From NCBI GenBank assembly GCA_945882095.1, contig CAMCWF010000007.1, positions 1 to 64,000 of the forward strand: a stretch of 64,000 nucleotides of DNA. Reading direction: 5' to 3'. Position 1 is the stretch's first letter, and each line of letters begins with the position of its first letter. Source of the DNA: Chryseobacterium gleum (GTDB lineage Bacteria; Bacteroidota; Bacteroidia; Flavobacteriales_D; Crocinitomicaceae). The translations under genes were made by a program, and so were the position numbers. The notes below the pieces were generated by a model, which did not search any database, was not told the DNA's origin, and saw only the letters and a list, made by a program, of their open reading frames with translations. Below, in pieces: positions 26,158 through 36,477 of this stretch.

Positions 26158-27626
26158 AATTAGTCCTCAGTAAAAGGTTTTTTTCGTTTGATGCCTTGGT
26201 CCTTTTGTACATAGTCCTATTCTCCATTGGCATGGTTTGCAGTAAATTTCTGCTTTCAATTTCGATGTTATCTTGGCTTTTAACTTGTTTACTTCACGGA
26301 GATTTTTCAACCTATTTCAAACGAATAAAAAATAACCTTGGTTTTTTGATCGTCCTCCTCTTTTATACAATTCATCTGCTAAGCATGCTTTGGACTCAAG
26401 ATCTTGACAGTGGTTGGGATGGCATTCGCGTTCGTACAACCCTATTGCTCATACCAATGTTATTTACGATATCCTTTAGCTCAAAAGGAAGAAACATTAT
26501 ATTAATCAACCACATTGTAATTGCCAGTGTTGCCTTTATAGCGCTATTGAATCTTGGTCATTATTACTTCTTAACAAGAAACTTTCAAGCATTAGACATT
26601 CGACAGCTAAGCTGGTTTGGGTCGCACATACGATTTGGGGTTTTGGCGAGCTTCTCTGTGGCCATTGCTTACTTTAATTTTTCAAAGAAAAATTTATCCC
26701 CTCCATTGTTTTGGATTTTTGTTGCCTTTATTACGTATTACACCTTGTTTAGCCAAGTTTTCAGTGCCTATCTTGCCCTTGCGATCGTGTTCATTTGCAT
26801 TGTATATGCTCGAATGGCTTTAAAGGGGTTGACTAAGTATTTTTGGATTTTTTTAGCCGTGACTTTGATTTCATTTGGAACCCTTCTAACGCTGCTTCTT
26901 AATCCCAATCATGCAGAATGTGGTGAACTTAAAAACTTCGAGTTGGCAAATAAAGTATGGAACACCCGTTCAAGAATGCCTTTTGGTGGTTTGGATAAAA
27001 AAAACCAGCCATTGCGTACCACCACCGAAAGATACATGTGTTCTAAAAGCATTGAAGTGAATGAAACCAACATTCGAAAACTGAGTGCCGCCGACATACA
27101 GAACATAGAAAATGGCTTTGCCGATGAATACCAAGCAAACAACGGGTTCTTTTCCAGAATTTCGGAAATAAAATACCAATTGTATGAAGCAAAAAATCCA
27201 AATGGACACTCGCTTTTACAGAGAATTGAATATTGGAAAACCGCAACCTTTATTGTCTCGAATCATTTTTTTGCAGGCGTTGGGATAGGTGACATCGATC
27301 AAACATTTAGTAACGCATACAAAGAACGGCATTCACCGCTTTCGAAAGAATACCAAGCCAGGAGTCACAACATGTTTTTAACCACTTGGATTGGAACGGG
27401 ATGGGTTGGAATCACCTTGTTTGTCTTGTTGTTTATCTTTGGGTTTTATCAATCTGTGAAACGAAGATCATGGTTATTGTACGTATTTATGCTTGTTTCT
27501 TTGTTGACTATGTTTTTTGAAGATTCGTTGGAAACACAAGCCGGGGTCTCATTTTTTGCTTTTTACTATTCCTTTTTATTGTTGGGAAATAGCCGGATCA
27601 TTCAATGGTCACTTAAAAATAATTAA
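26154..27626 (+). CDS. O-antigen ligase/polymerase-like membrane protein
   Basis: 490 aa, with about ten to twelve hydrophobic segments and one large soluble loop (about 255-370). That loop is between the later helices, as in the Wzy_C/WaaL fold, and contains the family-like run FFAGVGIGDID and HNMFLTTWIGTGWVG. Such proteins join O-antigen or other glycans to lipid A, or polymerise them, in the periplasm; ligase versus polymerase cannot be decided here. It starts in a four-base ATGA overlap with the S41 protease. Confidence 0.85.
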   Translation: MKLVLSKRFFSFDALVLLYIVLFSIGMVCSKFLLSISMLSWLLTCLLHGDFSTYFKRIKNNLGFLIVLLFYTIHLLSMLWTQDLDSGWDGIRVRTTLLLIPMLFTISFSSKGRNIILINHIVIASVAFIALLNLGHYYFLTRNFQALDIRQLSWFGSHIRFGVLASFSVAIAYFNFSKKNLSPPLFWIFVAFITYYTLFSQVFSAYLALAIVFICIVYARMALKGLTKYFWIFLAVTLISFGTLLTLLLNPNHAECGELKNFELANKVWNTRSRMPFGGLDKKNQPLRTTTERYMCSKSIEVNETNIRKLSAADIQNIENGFADEYQANNGFFSRISEIKYQLYEAKNPNGHSLLQRIEYWKTATFIVSNHFFAGVGIGDIDQTFSNAYKERHSPLSKEYQARSHNMFLTTWIGTGWVGITLFVLLFIFGFYQSVKRRSWLLYVFMLVSLLTMFFEDSLETQAGVSFFAFYYSFLLLGNSRIIQWSLKNN

Positions 27627-27637
27627 CTTCGCATCAA

Positions 27638-28540
27638 ATGTCAATTGAAGTTAAAAACCTTACCAAGTTTTTTGGAGATCAGGCCGCGGTTAACGATGTT
27701 TCCTTTGAAATAAAAAAAGGAGAAATCGTTGGTTTTTTAGGACCAAATGGTGCAGGGAAATCAACCACGATGAAAATGATTGCCGGCTATTTCCCCGCGA
27801 GCAGCGGATCGATTGAGGTTTGTGGAAGAAAAGTAGACATTGACCAAATGGAAACTCGACTCAAAATAGGGTACCTCCCAGAAAGCAACCCACTGTATTT
27901 GGATATGTATGTCAAAGAATACTTGCATTTTGTTGCTTCTATTTACCAAGTCAAAAACCCCTCCCAACGAGTGGCTGAAATGATTGAATCCGTTGGACTT
28001 CAAGTTGAACAGAAAAAGAAGATTGGTGCCCTTTCCAAAGGATATAAACAAAGGGTGGGTTTGGCACAAGCCATCATTCATGACCCTGAAGTGTTAATTC
28101 TTGACGAACCTACTTCTGGCTTAGATCCAAATCAATTGGTAGAAATTAGGAACCTCATCACTGAAATTGGAAAACGAAAAACCGTTATGCTTTCCACCCA
28201 CATTATGCAGGAGGTAGAAGCGATTTGCGACCGAGTCATCATCATCAACAAAGGAAAAATTGTCGCCAACAACCAAACAGAAAAGTTGGATGAAAACGCG
28301 GCAAAACAAACCATTTATGTTGAATTAGAATTAAAATTAAATGCCAAAGACCTTCAATCCATTCAAGGCATAAGCAATGTTAAACCTGTTGGGGAAGGAT
28401 GGTTACTTGAAGGCGATGCTGATGTCGACCTGAGGAAACTGTTCTCTCAAAAGGCACAAAAAGAAGGTTGGTTGATATTGACATTGAAATTGGAGAAAAA
28501 GAGCTTAGAAACGGTATTTAAAGAATTAACCAATCGTTAG
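27638..28540 (+). CDS. gldA: gliding-motility ABC transporter ATPase GldA
   Basis: 300 aa. Walker A GPNGAGKST (about residue 36), the signature LSKGYKQRVGLAQAI, Walker B VLILDEPTSGLDP and the H-loop STHIMQEVEAICDRV are intact. The length and the C-terminal regulatory extension (about 215-300) match GldA, the ATPase of the GldAFG complex needed for gliding in Flavobacterium. No gldF or gldG is adjacent, which is common. It stands one base upstream of tyrS. A weak TAacTTCG box (27624-27631) lies six bases before the ATG. A different ABC-2 ATPase role is possible. Confidence 0.82.
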   Translation: MSIEVKNLTKFFGDQAAVNDVSFEIKKGEIVGFLGPNGAGKSTTMKMIAGYFPASSGSIEVCGRKVDIDQMETRLKIGYLPESNPLYLDMYVKEYLHFVASIYQVKNPSQRVAEMIESVGLQVEQKKKIGALSKGYKQRVGLAQAIIHDPEVLILDEPTSGLDPNQLVEIRNLITEIGKRKTVMLSTHIMQEVEAICDRVIIINKGKIVANNQTEKLDENAAKQTIYVELELKLNAKDLQSIQGISNVKPVGEGWLLEGDADVDLRKLFSQKAQKEGWLILTLKLEKKSLETVFKELTNR

Positions 28541-28541
28541 C

Positions 28542-29819
28542 ATGAAGATGAACTTTATTGAAGAATTGCGTTGGAGGGGAATGATTCACGACATTATGCC
28601 AGGAACAGAGGATGCAATTCAACGTAAAGTTTGTTCGGGTTACATCGGATTTGACCCGACTGCAGATTCTTTACATATAGGTAGCCTCGTACAAATCATG
28701 ACCTTGGTGCACTTTCAGCGTGCAGGGCACAAGCCCATTGCATTGGTGGGTGGCGCAACCGGAATGGTAGGTGATCCCTCAGGGAAATCTCAAGAAAGAA
28801 ACCTATTGGATAAAGCGACCTTGGATCACAATGTTGCCTGTGTTAGAGAACAATTGGCACGTTTTTTAGATTTTGAAGGAGACAATGCCGCTGAATTGGT
28901 CAATAATTTTGATTGGTTTGAAAACATGAGCTTTCTGGATTTTATTCGCGATGTTGGAAAACACATTTCTGTAAATTATATGATGTCAAAAGATTCGGTG
29001 AAATCACGCCTGGAAACAGGGATGTCGTTCACTGAATTTTCTTATCAATTGGTACAGGGCTATGATTTTTACTATCTAAACAAACATAAAAATTGCATCC
29101 TTCAACTCGGGGGTTCCGACCAATGGGGGAACATTGTTACGGGAACAGAATTGATTCGAAGAAAAGGGGACTCTGAAGCCTATGCGGTTACCACACCGTT
29201 GATTAAAAAATCAGATGGGACCAAATTTGGAAAAACAGAAGGCGGAAATGTCTGGCTGTCCAAGGAAAAAACGAGTCCATATAAATTTTACCAATATTGG
29301 CTAAACGCAAGTGATGAAGATGCTGCTACCTATATTCGCATTTTTACGCTGTTAAATGCCGAAGAAATTCAAGCACTCGAAACAAGCCACAATGAAAACC
29401 CACATGTCAGATTGCTTCAAAAAGCGTTGGCAGAAGATGTAACAAGAAGGGTTCATGGTGAAGAGGATCTAATGGCTGCGATCAATGCCTCTGCTATTTT
29501 GTTTGGAAAAGCCACTACAGAAGCTTTAAAATCCCTTTCTAACGAAGATTTTTTGTCAATTTTTGAAGGGGTACCTCAGGCCAACATTCGAAAAGAATTG
29601 TTGAATGAGGGTATCTCCATTGTAGATGCCTTGGTTGCTGAATCTGGGTTTTTAACATCCAACGGTGAGGCGAGAAGAGAACTTAAAGCCAACGCCATTT
29701 CGGTCAATAAAGAAAAGGTCACAGACGCTTTTGTATTGAATCAATCCCATTTGATAAATGGACAATACATGTTGTTGGGAAAAGGAAAAAAGAGTAACTT
29801 CATTTTGGTGTTTGAATAA
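28542..29819 (+). CDS. tyrS: tyrosine--tRNA ligase
   Basis: 425 aa, the TyrRS type I length. It charges tRNA-Tyr with tyrosine using ATP. The HIGH-class motif is in DPTADSLHIGSL, the tyrosine-binding QGYDFYYLNK and GGSDQWGN are present, and the KMSKS-class loop is KFGKTEGG. A C-terminal S4-like RNA-binding domain (about 355-425) closes the protein. The gene starts one base after the gldA stop; the second methionine (28548) could also serve as start. Confidence 0.96.
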   Translation: MKMNFIEELRWRGMIHDIMPGTEDAIQRKVCSGYIGFDPTADSLHIGSLVQIMTLVHFQRAGHKPIALVGGATGMVGDPSGKSQERNLLDKATLDHNVACVREQLARFLDFEGDNAAELVNNFDWFENMSFLDFIRDVGKHISVNYMMSKDSVKSRLETGMSFTEFSYQLVQGYDFYYLNKHKNCILQLGGSDQWGNIVTGTELIRRKGDSEAYAVTTPLIKKSDGTKFGKTEGGNVWLSKEKTSPYKFYQYWLNASDEDAATYIRIFTLLNAEEIQALETSHNENPHVRLLQKALAEDVTRRVHGEEDLMAAINASAILFGKATTEALKSLSNEDFLSIFEGVPQANIRKELLNEGISIVDALVAESGFLTSNGEARRELKANAISVNKEKVTDAFVLNQSHLINGQYMLLGKGKKSNFILVFE

Positions 29820-29864
29820 AGTTTTCGTGGCATAAACTTTGTTTCCAGCCGAAAAATCAATACC

Positions 29865-30656
29865 ATGAAAAAACCGGCATCGTTCTTATTGCTTTCCATT
29901 GTTGGGCTCTTTTGTTTGTCTACATCGAATGGACCTAAATATCCAAAAATTGACAATGATGCTTTCCAAATTGGCGAAAAACTTCGCTATCGAATAAGCT
30001 ATGGATTTGTAGATGCCGGTGAGGCCACGTTGGAGGTAAAATACACGGAAAAGAAAGGTGCCAACCGTGAATTGTATCATGTCGTAGGCATTGGAAAAAC
30101 GCTTGGGGCATTCAATTCAGTTTTCAAAGTAGAAGACACTTACGAATCTTACATCGACCAAAAAAGCATCATGCCTTGGTATTTTGTACGCCGCGTAGAC
30201 GAAGGGGGGTATAAAATCAAACAAGACTACACTTTTCGACACTATGCAGAAAAGGTAGAGAACAGTAAAGGGAAAAAATTCGATGCGCCCATGGGCGTTC
30301 AAGACATGATTTCATGTTTTTATTTCGCGCGGACCCTTGACTTTAAAGACCTCAAAAAAGGTAAGATTTTTACCATTCCCTGTTTTATGGATGATGAATT
30401 GTTTAACCTGAAAATCAAATACACCGGAGATCAGACCATTAACATCCGAAAAGGAAAGTTTAAATGCATGAAGTTCGTACCTATTGTACAAACAGGACGG
30501 TATTTTAAAAGTGAAGAGGACGTGAACTTTTGGGTAACGAAAGACAAAAACCACATACCCATTTTAATCAAAGCGAAAATTCCTGTAGGAAACATTAAAA
30601 TGCACCTGGTAGGTTGGCATGGATTAAAAAGTGAATTGTCTAGTAAAATCGATTAA
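29865..30656 (+). CDS. exported DUF3108 protein
   Basis: 263 aa with a signal peptide (about 1-20). The segment AFQIGEKLRYRISYGFVDAGEATLEV is the DUF3108 opening (shown here as FQIGEKLRYRIS and GFVDAGEATL). Mostly beta; soluble periplasmic or envelope location expected. Function unknown. It follows tyrS by 45 bases; a near -7 element with one extra base (taaactttg) lies upstream. Its TAA abuts the queA stop on the other strand with no base between. Confidence 0.82.
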   Translation: MKKPASFLLLSIVGLFCLSTSNGPKYPKIDNDAFQIGEKLRYRISYGFVDAGEATLEVKYTEKKGANRELYHVVGIGKTLGAFNSVFKVEDTYESYIDQKSIMPWYFVRRVDEGGYKIKQDYTFRHYAEKVENSKGKKFDAPMGVQDMISCFYFARTLDFKDLKKGKIFTIPCFMDDELFNLKIKYTGDQTINIRKGKFKCMKFVPIVQTGRYFKSEEDVNFWVTKDKNHIPILIKAKIPVGNIKMHLVGWHGLKSELSSKID

Positions 30657-31715
30657 TTAGATAATCAACATTGCATCGCCGTAAGAGTAGAAACGGTATT
30701 TTTCGCGAATCGCTTCTTGGTAACATTTCATCATCAAATCATGCCCGCAGAATGCAGAAATCATCATTAACAAGGTGGACAACGGGGTGTGGAAATTAGT
30801 GATCAAACAATCCGCAACCATGAAATCATAGGGAGGAAAAATAAATTTATTGGTCCAACCATTAAAAGGTTTTAACATCCCATCCGTGGAAACAGAAGAT
30901 TCTATGGATCTCATCGAAGTCGTACCAACCGCACAAACTCTTTTTTTGTTACTTTTGGCTCGATTTACGATTTCAACCGCACGCTCTGTAATGATAACTT
31001 GTTCTGAATCCATTTTGTGCTTGGTCAAATCTTCAACTTCAACAGAACGGAAGGTACCTAAACCAACATGCAAGGTGACTTCAGCAAAATTCACCCCTTT
31101 TAATTCCAAGCGTTTTAACAATTCTCTTGAGAAATGAAGCCCAGCAGTGGGTGCTGCTACAGCGCCTTCTTCTTTTGCAAATATGGTTTGGTAACGTTCT
31201 TCATCCAATGGTTCAACTTCGCGCTTAATGTATTTAGGCAATGGCGTTTCTCCCAATTCGGTGATGATTTTCTTAAATTCCTCGTAAGGGCCATCAAACA
31301 AAAACCGCAACGTTCTTCCACGAGAAGTGGTGTTGTCGATTACCTCAGCTACCAAGGAATCGTCCTCCCCGAAATACAATTTATTACCGATCCTAATTTT
31401 TCTTGCTGGGTCCACTAAAACATCCCACAATAAACTTTCTCGGTTCAATTCGCGCAATAAAAAGACTTCTATCTTCGCGCCTGTTTTTTCCTTGTTTCCA
31501 TACATTCTTGCAGGAAACACGCGCGTATTGTTCATAATCATAACGTCCCCTTCACTGAAGTAGGATAATACGTCTTTAAACAATTTATGCTCGATTTTTC
31601 CTGTAGCACGATGTACAACCATCAACCTGGATTCATCTCTGTTTTCCGTAGGATATTCTGCGATTAATTTTTGTGGCAATTCAAAATTGAATTCCGATAA
31701 TTTCATTTTACTCAT
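30657..31715 (-). CDS. queA: S-adenosylmethionine:tRNA ribosyltransferase-isomerase
   Basis: 352 aa. It transfers and rearranges ribose from SAM onto preQ1-modified tRNA to make epoxyqueuosine. Signatures: [36 protein letters not shown] and [11 protein letters not shown]. The start may be at 31715 or three codons further in (31706). It has a good promoter on the minus strand. The other queuosine genes are not in the window. Confidence 0.96.
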   Translation of the reverse strand: MSKMKLSEFNFELPQKLIAEYPTENRDESRLMVVHRATGKIEHKLFKDVLSYFSEGDVMIMNNTRVFPARMYGNKEKTGAKIEVFLLRELNRESLLWDVLVDPARKIRIGNKLYFGEDDSLVAEVIDNTTSRGRTLRFLFDGPYEEFKKIITELGETPLPKYIKREVEPLDEERYQTIFAKEEGAVAAPTAGLHFSRELLKRLELKGVNFAEVTLHVGLGTFRSVEVEDLTKHKMDSEQVIITERAVEIVNRAKSNKKRVCAVGTTSMRSIESSVSTDGMLKPFNGWTNKFIFPPYDFMVADCLITNFHTPLSTLLMMISAFCGHDLMMKCYQEAIREKYRFYSYGDAMLII

Positions 31716-31732
31716 GAAGCAAATTTGGTTTG

Positions 31733-31764
31733 CAAAGATACAACCATAAAAGTCGGCTTGTCAA
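31733..31764 (-). promoter_or_regulatory. queA promoter (TTG / N21 / TAtcTTTG)
   Basis: On the minus strand TTG (31764-31762) and TATCTTTG (31740-31733) are 21 bases apart, 17 bases before the first possible ATG. Confidence 0.55.
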
Positions 31765-31878
31765 GTGTTTTAAAATAAAGTTGCATTTTAATTAAACATA
31801 CTGACAAAAATCAGTTTTTAAACCCACCAAAATCATGGCTAAAAAATGAGATCCTCCTGAACTTTATCAAAAAAAACA

Positions 31879-32142
31879 ATGGACTTAGAAAAACATTTTG
31901 AAAGCGAACAGAATAGATACGGAATTATCTCTGGATTCATTCTTATCATAGGTTGTTTGGGTGGAATCACGGTGGGATTAGGTGCAATCAAAGACACTTG
32001 GGCATTGATTCTTGTGGTCGTCCCGACGATGACGACGTTGAGTCTGCTTTTGGCTGTGGCCCCAATGCAATGGATTGTCAAGAGTGCAGCAGTAACGGCA
32101 ACCATTGACATTGTAATCATCCTGTACTATACCTTACTTTAA
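31879..32142 (+). CDS. small membrane protein, function unknown
   Basis: 87 aa. A short charged N-terminus (MDLEKHFESEQNRYG) is followed by three hydrophobic segments (about 17-35, 42-60, 65-86). No recognised motif. It is bounded by 163 bases upstream and 125 bases downstream, the loosest spacing in the region, with no clear promoter or terminator. A frame on the opposite strand is open over the same bases, but the plus-strand product with its polar start and clean helices is the more protein-like. Confidence 0.6.
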   Translation: MDLEKHFESEQNRYGIISGFILIIGCLGGITVGLGAIKDTWALILVVVPTMTTLSLLLAVAPMQWIVKSAAVTATIDIVIILYYTLL

Positions 32143-32267
32143 CCATCCAAGTACTCCTTCCTTTGGCTTAAAATATTGGGTTGAATAAAATTTACAAAAC
32201 CCGAAAGCTTCATTACAAACATTCAATTCATATCGAAGGAGGGCTCTTGGGTTAAGATCTTAGGAAT

Positions 32268-33695
32268 TTATGGTAATTTCAATATTTGACCTGTTCGAAT
32301 GGCGTCGGATTTTAGCGCATTCAAACTTTTGAGTTTGGCAACGGTAGTATGGTGGTTGCGTGCAATTTCTGACAAAGTATCTCCTGATTTGACTGTATAT
32401 TTTTTAATCGCTTTTTTTACCACTGTTGGCTTCACGGGTACGCTTACGGGGCTGTCTTTTGGGTAAAGCTCGTACGATTTTAAAGGTACAACCACGTTTT
32501 CTTTACCGGGTGATGTTTGAATTACATGTAGGGTGTTCACAAAGGAGTCAAACAATAAACTTCCTTTAACATGGTAGCCTTTTTTGGTTAGATGAATGTA
32601 ATCCTTTTGTGCATATCCTTCCAGATGCCAGTTTTTGATGGTGTTAATACCCCCTGACAAATCGTACCAATTCCAAAACAAACATCCATTTTTTCTTGCC
32701 AAACTGTCCATAAGGTTTCGGAAATTAATCCCGGCGGTTATCGCATGGTTTTTATAGAACAAATCTTGCGTACTCGTTAATACAATTAGGATATCCGGAT
32801 TCAATTTTCTCCACATGGCGATGGATTGTTCAACTTCCTTACTTAAGGATTTGCTTATTGAATTCGTGGATAAGATGTCGTTGGTACCAAAATCCAGTAA
32901 GACTATGTCAGGCTTAATTTCCTGTATTTGCTCAGGTAATTTATCTAGTATTAAAATGGATCGAAAAGCGGCTGCCCCTACCCCTGTGGAATGGTAAACG
33001 ACTCCTCCCCCCTCTTGATTTTCAATGTCTAAACCATAAAACCGAAAACGTTTGGATTGCTCTTTTTTGAGTGCTTGAATTTTTATGGAATGTATGGAGT
33101 CCTCCCAGTTAAACGATACCCCATGCTTGAAAAATGCCAAATCTTGGTTACATTCCACACCATTGATAAAAATTTGAAGCCCGTGCGAGATGCTGTCATT
33201 TTCAAAAAACAAAAAACATTTGTGATTGGATGCTTGAATGGGTGTCTTCATGGTAAAAGAAAGTGAGGCTAACGAATCTTTTGTTTCGACTACCATTCCA
33301 CATATTCCCAAAGGGAGGGCCGATTTCCTTCCTTGAAAGCTTTTGTTAAAATCCCATTTTCCCGAGCAAGTAGAACCATAATTCACTGAAGAATAAGTGT
33401 TTGCAGCGCCATAGCTAAAAACAAGTCCTCTTCCACCATAACCGAAGGTTTCATGGAATTTATTTCTTGCAATGGTGGTTGGGTTTTCTGCTTGAATATG
33501 ACTGCCTCCATAATGCAGAATAACGACTTTTTCTTTTGATACATTTTCAAACAAGGATGCCAGTTTTGAAAGCGACTTCGCGTCAAAACCTTGTATGAAG
33601 GCATAGGAAGAATCGATGTTCAAAGTTTTGGGAACGGTTTGGGAAAAACCGAGGCAAGTTAGGGCTACAAACCCAATAAACATCATTTTTCTCAT
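32268..33695 (-). CDS. exported SGNH-type hydrolase with C-terminal LysM domain
   Basis: 475 aa. A signal peptide (1-19, ending GFSQ) is followed by an SGNH/GDSL hydrolase region: block [10 protein letters not shown] (the usual GDS is GGS here, nucleophilic Ser kept), block [12 protein letters not shown] and block [11 protein letters not shown] with the Asp-x-x-His pair. A LysM domain (about 430-475; [19 protein letters not shown]) should bind peptidoglycan. It overlaps the DHHW gene by four bases (ATGA). With the MBOAT and DHHW neighbours it probably acts in O-acylation or deacylation of a cell-wall or surface glycan. Confidence 0.85.
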   Translation of the reverse strand: MRKMMFIGFVALTCLGFSQTVPKTLNIDSSYAFIQGFDAKSLSKLASLFENVSKEKVVILHYGGSHIQAENPTTIARNKFHETFGYGGRGLVFSYGAANTYSSVNYGSTCSGKWDFNKSFQGRKSALPLGICGMVVETKDSLASLSFTMKTPIQASNHKCFLFFENDSISHGLQIFINGVECNQDLAFFKHGVSFNWEDSIHSIKIQALKKEQSKRFRFYGLDIENQEGGGVVYHSTGVGAAAFRSILILDKLPEQIQEIKPDIVLLDFGTNDILSTNSISKSLSKEVEQSIAMWRKLNPDILIVLTSTQDLFYKNHAITAGINFRNLMDSLARKNGCLFWNWYDLSGGINTIKNWHLEGYAQKDYIHLTKKGYHVKGSLLFDSFVNTLHVIQTSPGKENVVVPLKSYELYPKDSPVSVPVKPTVVKKAIKKYTVKSGDTLSEIARNHHTTVAKLKSLNALKSDAIRTGQILKLP

Positions 33696-35023
33696 TGCCC
33701 TTGAATTGTGTCTTGAATAACCTCTGGTTGAACCACCGGATCAGGGGTGGACTGAATAACTTGAGGAACATAGTTCCCACTTTGCGTTCCAAGATTGCGC
33801 ATCATCTTTATGGTCCCGCTTCCCATGGCGGCATACATTCCTACAGCAAATATCAAATCATCGATTTTATTGTCTCCTATGAGCTTCATTAGGTTTTGTT
33901 TGGAGTACCTGAGGTCTACAATCCAAACTTCTTCATAATGGCTAATTAGGTATACAGAGAACGCATTACCCATTGAATTTTTAACAATGATTGCCTTCTT
34001 TCCATTCTTGACGGAAGTTTTAATTTTCATTAAAGGCATGTCACCTCCTAAGAAGGTCGAATAGGTATTTCCTCCTGAGCTGCTTTCATAAAATACCTTT
34101 GCTTTGATTGGGTTATTGGTCCCCGTTCGACCAAAACGTTCTGCCGTAGTAGCTACTTTTGGAATCCAATATTCCATGGTGTCAGGGTGCGCACGGACAC
34201 TCGGGTCTTGGGTGTGTTGGTACATCGATCCTAGAAAATTGTATTTTACTTTTTTATCCATTTTTTCCAAGGGAACCGGTTCAATGCCTGCAGCTTTACA
34301 AAACGCAACATAACCGTAATATGCCCCGAGAGGTTTCCAATGGTGATCAGATCCAAAATAAAGTTTTTTGTCGGTGTGGTTGTTTAAGGATGCAAAAACG
34401 TCACAAAAAATCCCTTCTTTAAGCGCGTATTTAATTGCCAACAAGGTTCGCTTGTTTTGCTCATTATACTTTCGATATTTTTCAACAGGAATAAATGCAG
34501 AGGAAAGTGGGGGTACCGCTGAAAAAACCCGGGTCTTGCCTTTCAAGGCGATGGCATACTCATCCACCATAGCGGCAAAGTACTTTGACATCTTCGCACT
34601 TCCTGCACCCATTGGATACACGCACCCATCAATGATCAACAGTGAACCTTCATATTTTTCTTCAAAATCGTCCAAGAACTGCATGGACCCTTTGTCTTCC
34701 TCGAAGGGGTCAGGTTTGGCTCTTTTCTTTCTATGGGGAACAACCACAATTTTTTCAGCATGTTCCAAGGTAAAGCCTTTACTGCTTTGAAAAATTTCAG
34801 AATAAGAAATCAAGTTGCTTCGGAAAGGGAAGTGGTCATCAACATAATCATCAATGCGCGACGCCCACAATCCTGACAAGTAGTTCTTGTTGTTAAAGCT
34901 GGGGATGACTGCTAATTTTCTTTTTTCTGTTTTTGAAAGCTGCTCAACAGGAAGCGTAAAATAACACAATGGGAAACCCAAGACCAATACAAAAAACAGA
35001 ATTACATTGATTTTATGTGCCAT
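33692..35023 (-). CDS. DHHW/AlgX-like SGNH acyltransferase partner
   Basis: 443 aa with one N-terminal membrane anchor (about 7-25), then [11 protein letters not shown] near residue 57-67, typical of the DHHW family, and the name motif SDHHWKPLG near residue 225. These proteins are periplasmic SGNH-like O-acetyltransferases (compare AlgX/AlgJ) that take the acetyl group exported by an MBOAT protein. Here the MBOAT gene abuts directly upstream. It ends with an acidic and valine/proline-rich tail (about 420-443). The glycan target is unknown. Confidence 0.85.
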   Translation of the reverse strand: MAHKINVILFFVLVLGFPLCYFTLPVEQLSKTEKRKLAVIPSFNNKNYLSGLWASRIDDYVDDHFPFRSNLISYSEIFQSSKGFTLEHAEKIVVVPHRKKRAKPDPFEEDKGSMQFLDDFEEKYEGSLLIIDGCVYPMGAGSAKMSKYFAAMVDEYAIALKGKTRVFSAVPPLSSAFIPVEKYRKYNEQNKRTLLAIKYALKEGIFCDVFASLNNHTDKKLYFGSDHHWKPLGAYYGYVAFCKAAGIEPVPLEKMDKKVKYNFLGSMYQHTQDPSVRAHPDTMEYWIPKVATTAERFGRTGTNNPIKAKVFYESSSGGNTYSTFLGGDMPLMKIKTSVKNGKKAIIVKNSMGNAFSVYLISHYEEVWIVDLRYSKQNLMKLIGDNKIDDLIFAVGMYAAMGSGTIKMMRNLGTQSGNYVPQVIQSTPDPVVQPEVIQDTIQGQ

Positions 35024-36418
35024 TTAGAATCGGGTATAGAGAAAAGGATTAAAGGTGGCATTAACCAGTAGTAAAGTTGCTAAAAATAGCAAGAACACAT
35101 TCACGGCAGGTCTCACAAATTGATAATTTTTAATGAATTTAATGCGCACAGGGTTCGAGGCATCAAAAACCTCATCCCAAGGAATGCATAATAAGATTAC
35201 CAAAACAAACCAAAAGGCATGCGTGCTAATGTCTGCAACAAAGCCTGGACTAACCGAATTTTTCGAAACAAAAAGGTTACCAACGAAGTAGGTTAACTTA
35301 TTGAAGTCAACAAAATAGAAGATGGCCCTACTGAAAACGATTAGCACCAGCGTGTAGGAATGTTTAAGAATCCTTGGGGTTTTATCAAGTATGAATTTGA
35401 GGTGTTTTTCCAACACCATGAGCAATCCAAAATACGTTCCCCAAAGTGCAAAATTCCAATTTGCACCGTGCCAAAATCCGGTAAGAAACCAAACAATGAA
35501 AATGTTGCGGTCATGGTGTTTTCTATTCCCTCCCAATGGGATGTAGACGTAATCTCTAAAAAACTTTCCTAGGGAAATATGCCAACGCCGATAGAAGTCT
35601 GCAACGGAAGTTGCCGCGTAAGGATGACGGAAATTTTCATCGAAATCAAATCCGAACAATTTTGCCAATCCAATGGCCATATCAGAATACCCACTGAAGT
35701 CGAAATACAATTGAATGGAAAACATCGCAATTCCAAACCATCCTTCAAAGGCTGACAATTCGTAAAGGTTGGTTACCAAGTATTTATCTACCAAAACCCC
35801 TGCTACATTTGCAATGACCACTTTTTTAAACAATCCAATGCAAAATCGGGTAACCCCATCGCTCATTTTTGACCAATTAATGGTTCTTTTTTCTATTTGA
35901 TTTGCAATTTGTTTGTATCGCACAATCGGTCCTGCCACAAGGTGTTGGAACAAGCTTATGAACATTAGAAAATTCAACGGATTACGTTGTGCTTTCACAT
36001 CTCCTCGGTATACATCGACGACATAGGATATGGCCATAAATGTGTAGAACGATATCCCTACGGGAAGGGAATTTGTTGGACGTGAAAAAGGAAGGGTGAC
36101 CAGGCTGTTTAAATTGTCAAAGATAAACCCACCGTATTTATATGAAATGAGTAGCGATAAATTTACGATTACACTGAGTACGACGCCAACCTTGGCCAAA
36201 GATTTCCCGGTGTTCCGCGAAATAAACAAACCCATGGAATAGTCAAAAAACGCAGTAAAAATCATAAGAAAGATCCACATCGGTTCTGCCCACGCATAGA
36301 AAATAAGAGAGAAAAGGGTCAGGGAAAGATTCCTAAAGATGTCATTTTTTGAAACGTAATGGAATACCAAGCTCAAAGGCAGAAATAAATATAAAAATGT
36401 TAAGCTTGAGAATACCAT
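35024..36418 (-). CDS. MBOAT-family O-acyltransferase (AlgI-like)
   Basis: 464 aa, about eleven transmembrane helices. The MBOAT signature appears as DFSGYSDMAIGLAKLFGF, the RRWHISLGKFFRDYVYIPLGG run (cited as RRWHISL and FRDYVYIPLGG) and the catalytic His in FWHGANWNFALWG. AlgI/PatA/DltB-type proteins pass an acyl group, usually acetyl, across the inner membrane to a periplasmic transferase. Its stop is directly next to the DHHW ATG with no gap, giving a three-gene cassette with the SGNH-LysM protein. Confidence 0.93.
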   Translation of the reverse strand: MVFSSLTFLYLFLPLSLVFHYVSKNDIFRNLSLTLFSLIFYAWAEPMWIFLMIFTAFFDYSMGLFISRNTGKSLAKVGVVLSVIVNLSLLISYKYGGFIFDNLNSLVTLPFSRPTNSLPVGISFYTFMAISYVVDVYRGDVKAQRNPLNFLMFISLFQHLVAGPIVRYKQIANQIEKRTINWSKMSDGVTRFCIGLFKKVVIANVAGVLVDKYLVTNLYELSAFEGWFGIAMFSIQLYFDFSGYSDMAIGLAKLFGFDFDENFRHPYAATSVADFYRRWHISLGKFFRDYVYIPLGGNRKHHDRNIFIVWFLTGFWHGANWNFALWGTYFGLLMVLEKHLKFILDKTPRILKHSYTLVLIVFSRAIFYFVDFNKLTYFVGNLFVSKNSVSPGFVADISTHAFWFVLVILLCIPWDEVFDASNPVRIKFIKNYQFVRPAVNVFLLFLATLLLVNATFNPFLYTRF

Positions 36419-36477
36419 ACCTGAATACGCAGTATTTTTGAGTGCGCGAATTTAATAAGATTCGAATAAAGAAAAAA

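Noticed and set aside
31801-31820. CTGA-caaaaa-TCAG followed by T's, terminator-like
   Set aside because: Only a four-pair stem without G/C strength; too weak to call.
31839-32120. Minus-strand frame opposite the small membrane protein
   Set aside because: Covers the same bases as the 87-aa plus-strand gene; the plus-strand product has cleaner helices and a polar start, so the minus one was left out.
32152-32245. Distant inverted repeat ctccttc ... gaaggag in the 125-base gap
   Set aside because: Seven bases separated by about 80; expected by chance in A/T-rich spacers, and no U-tract.
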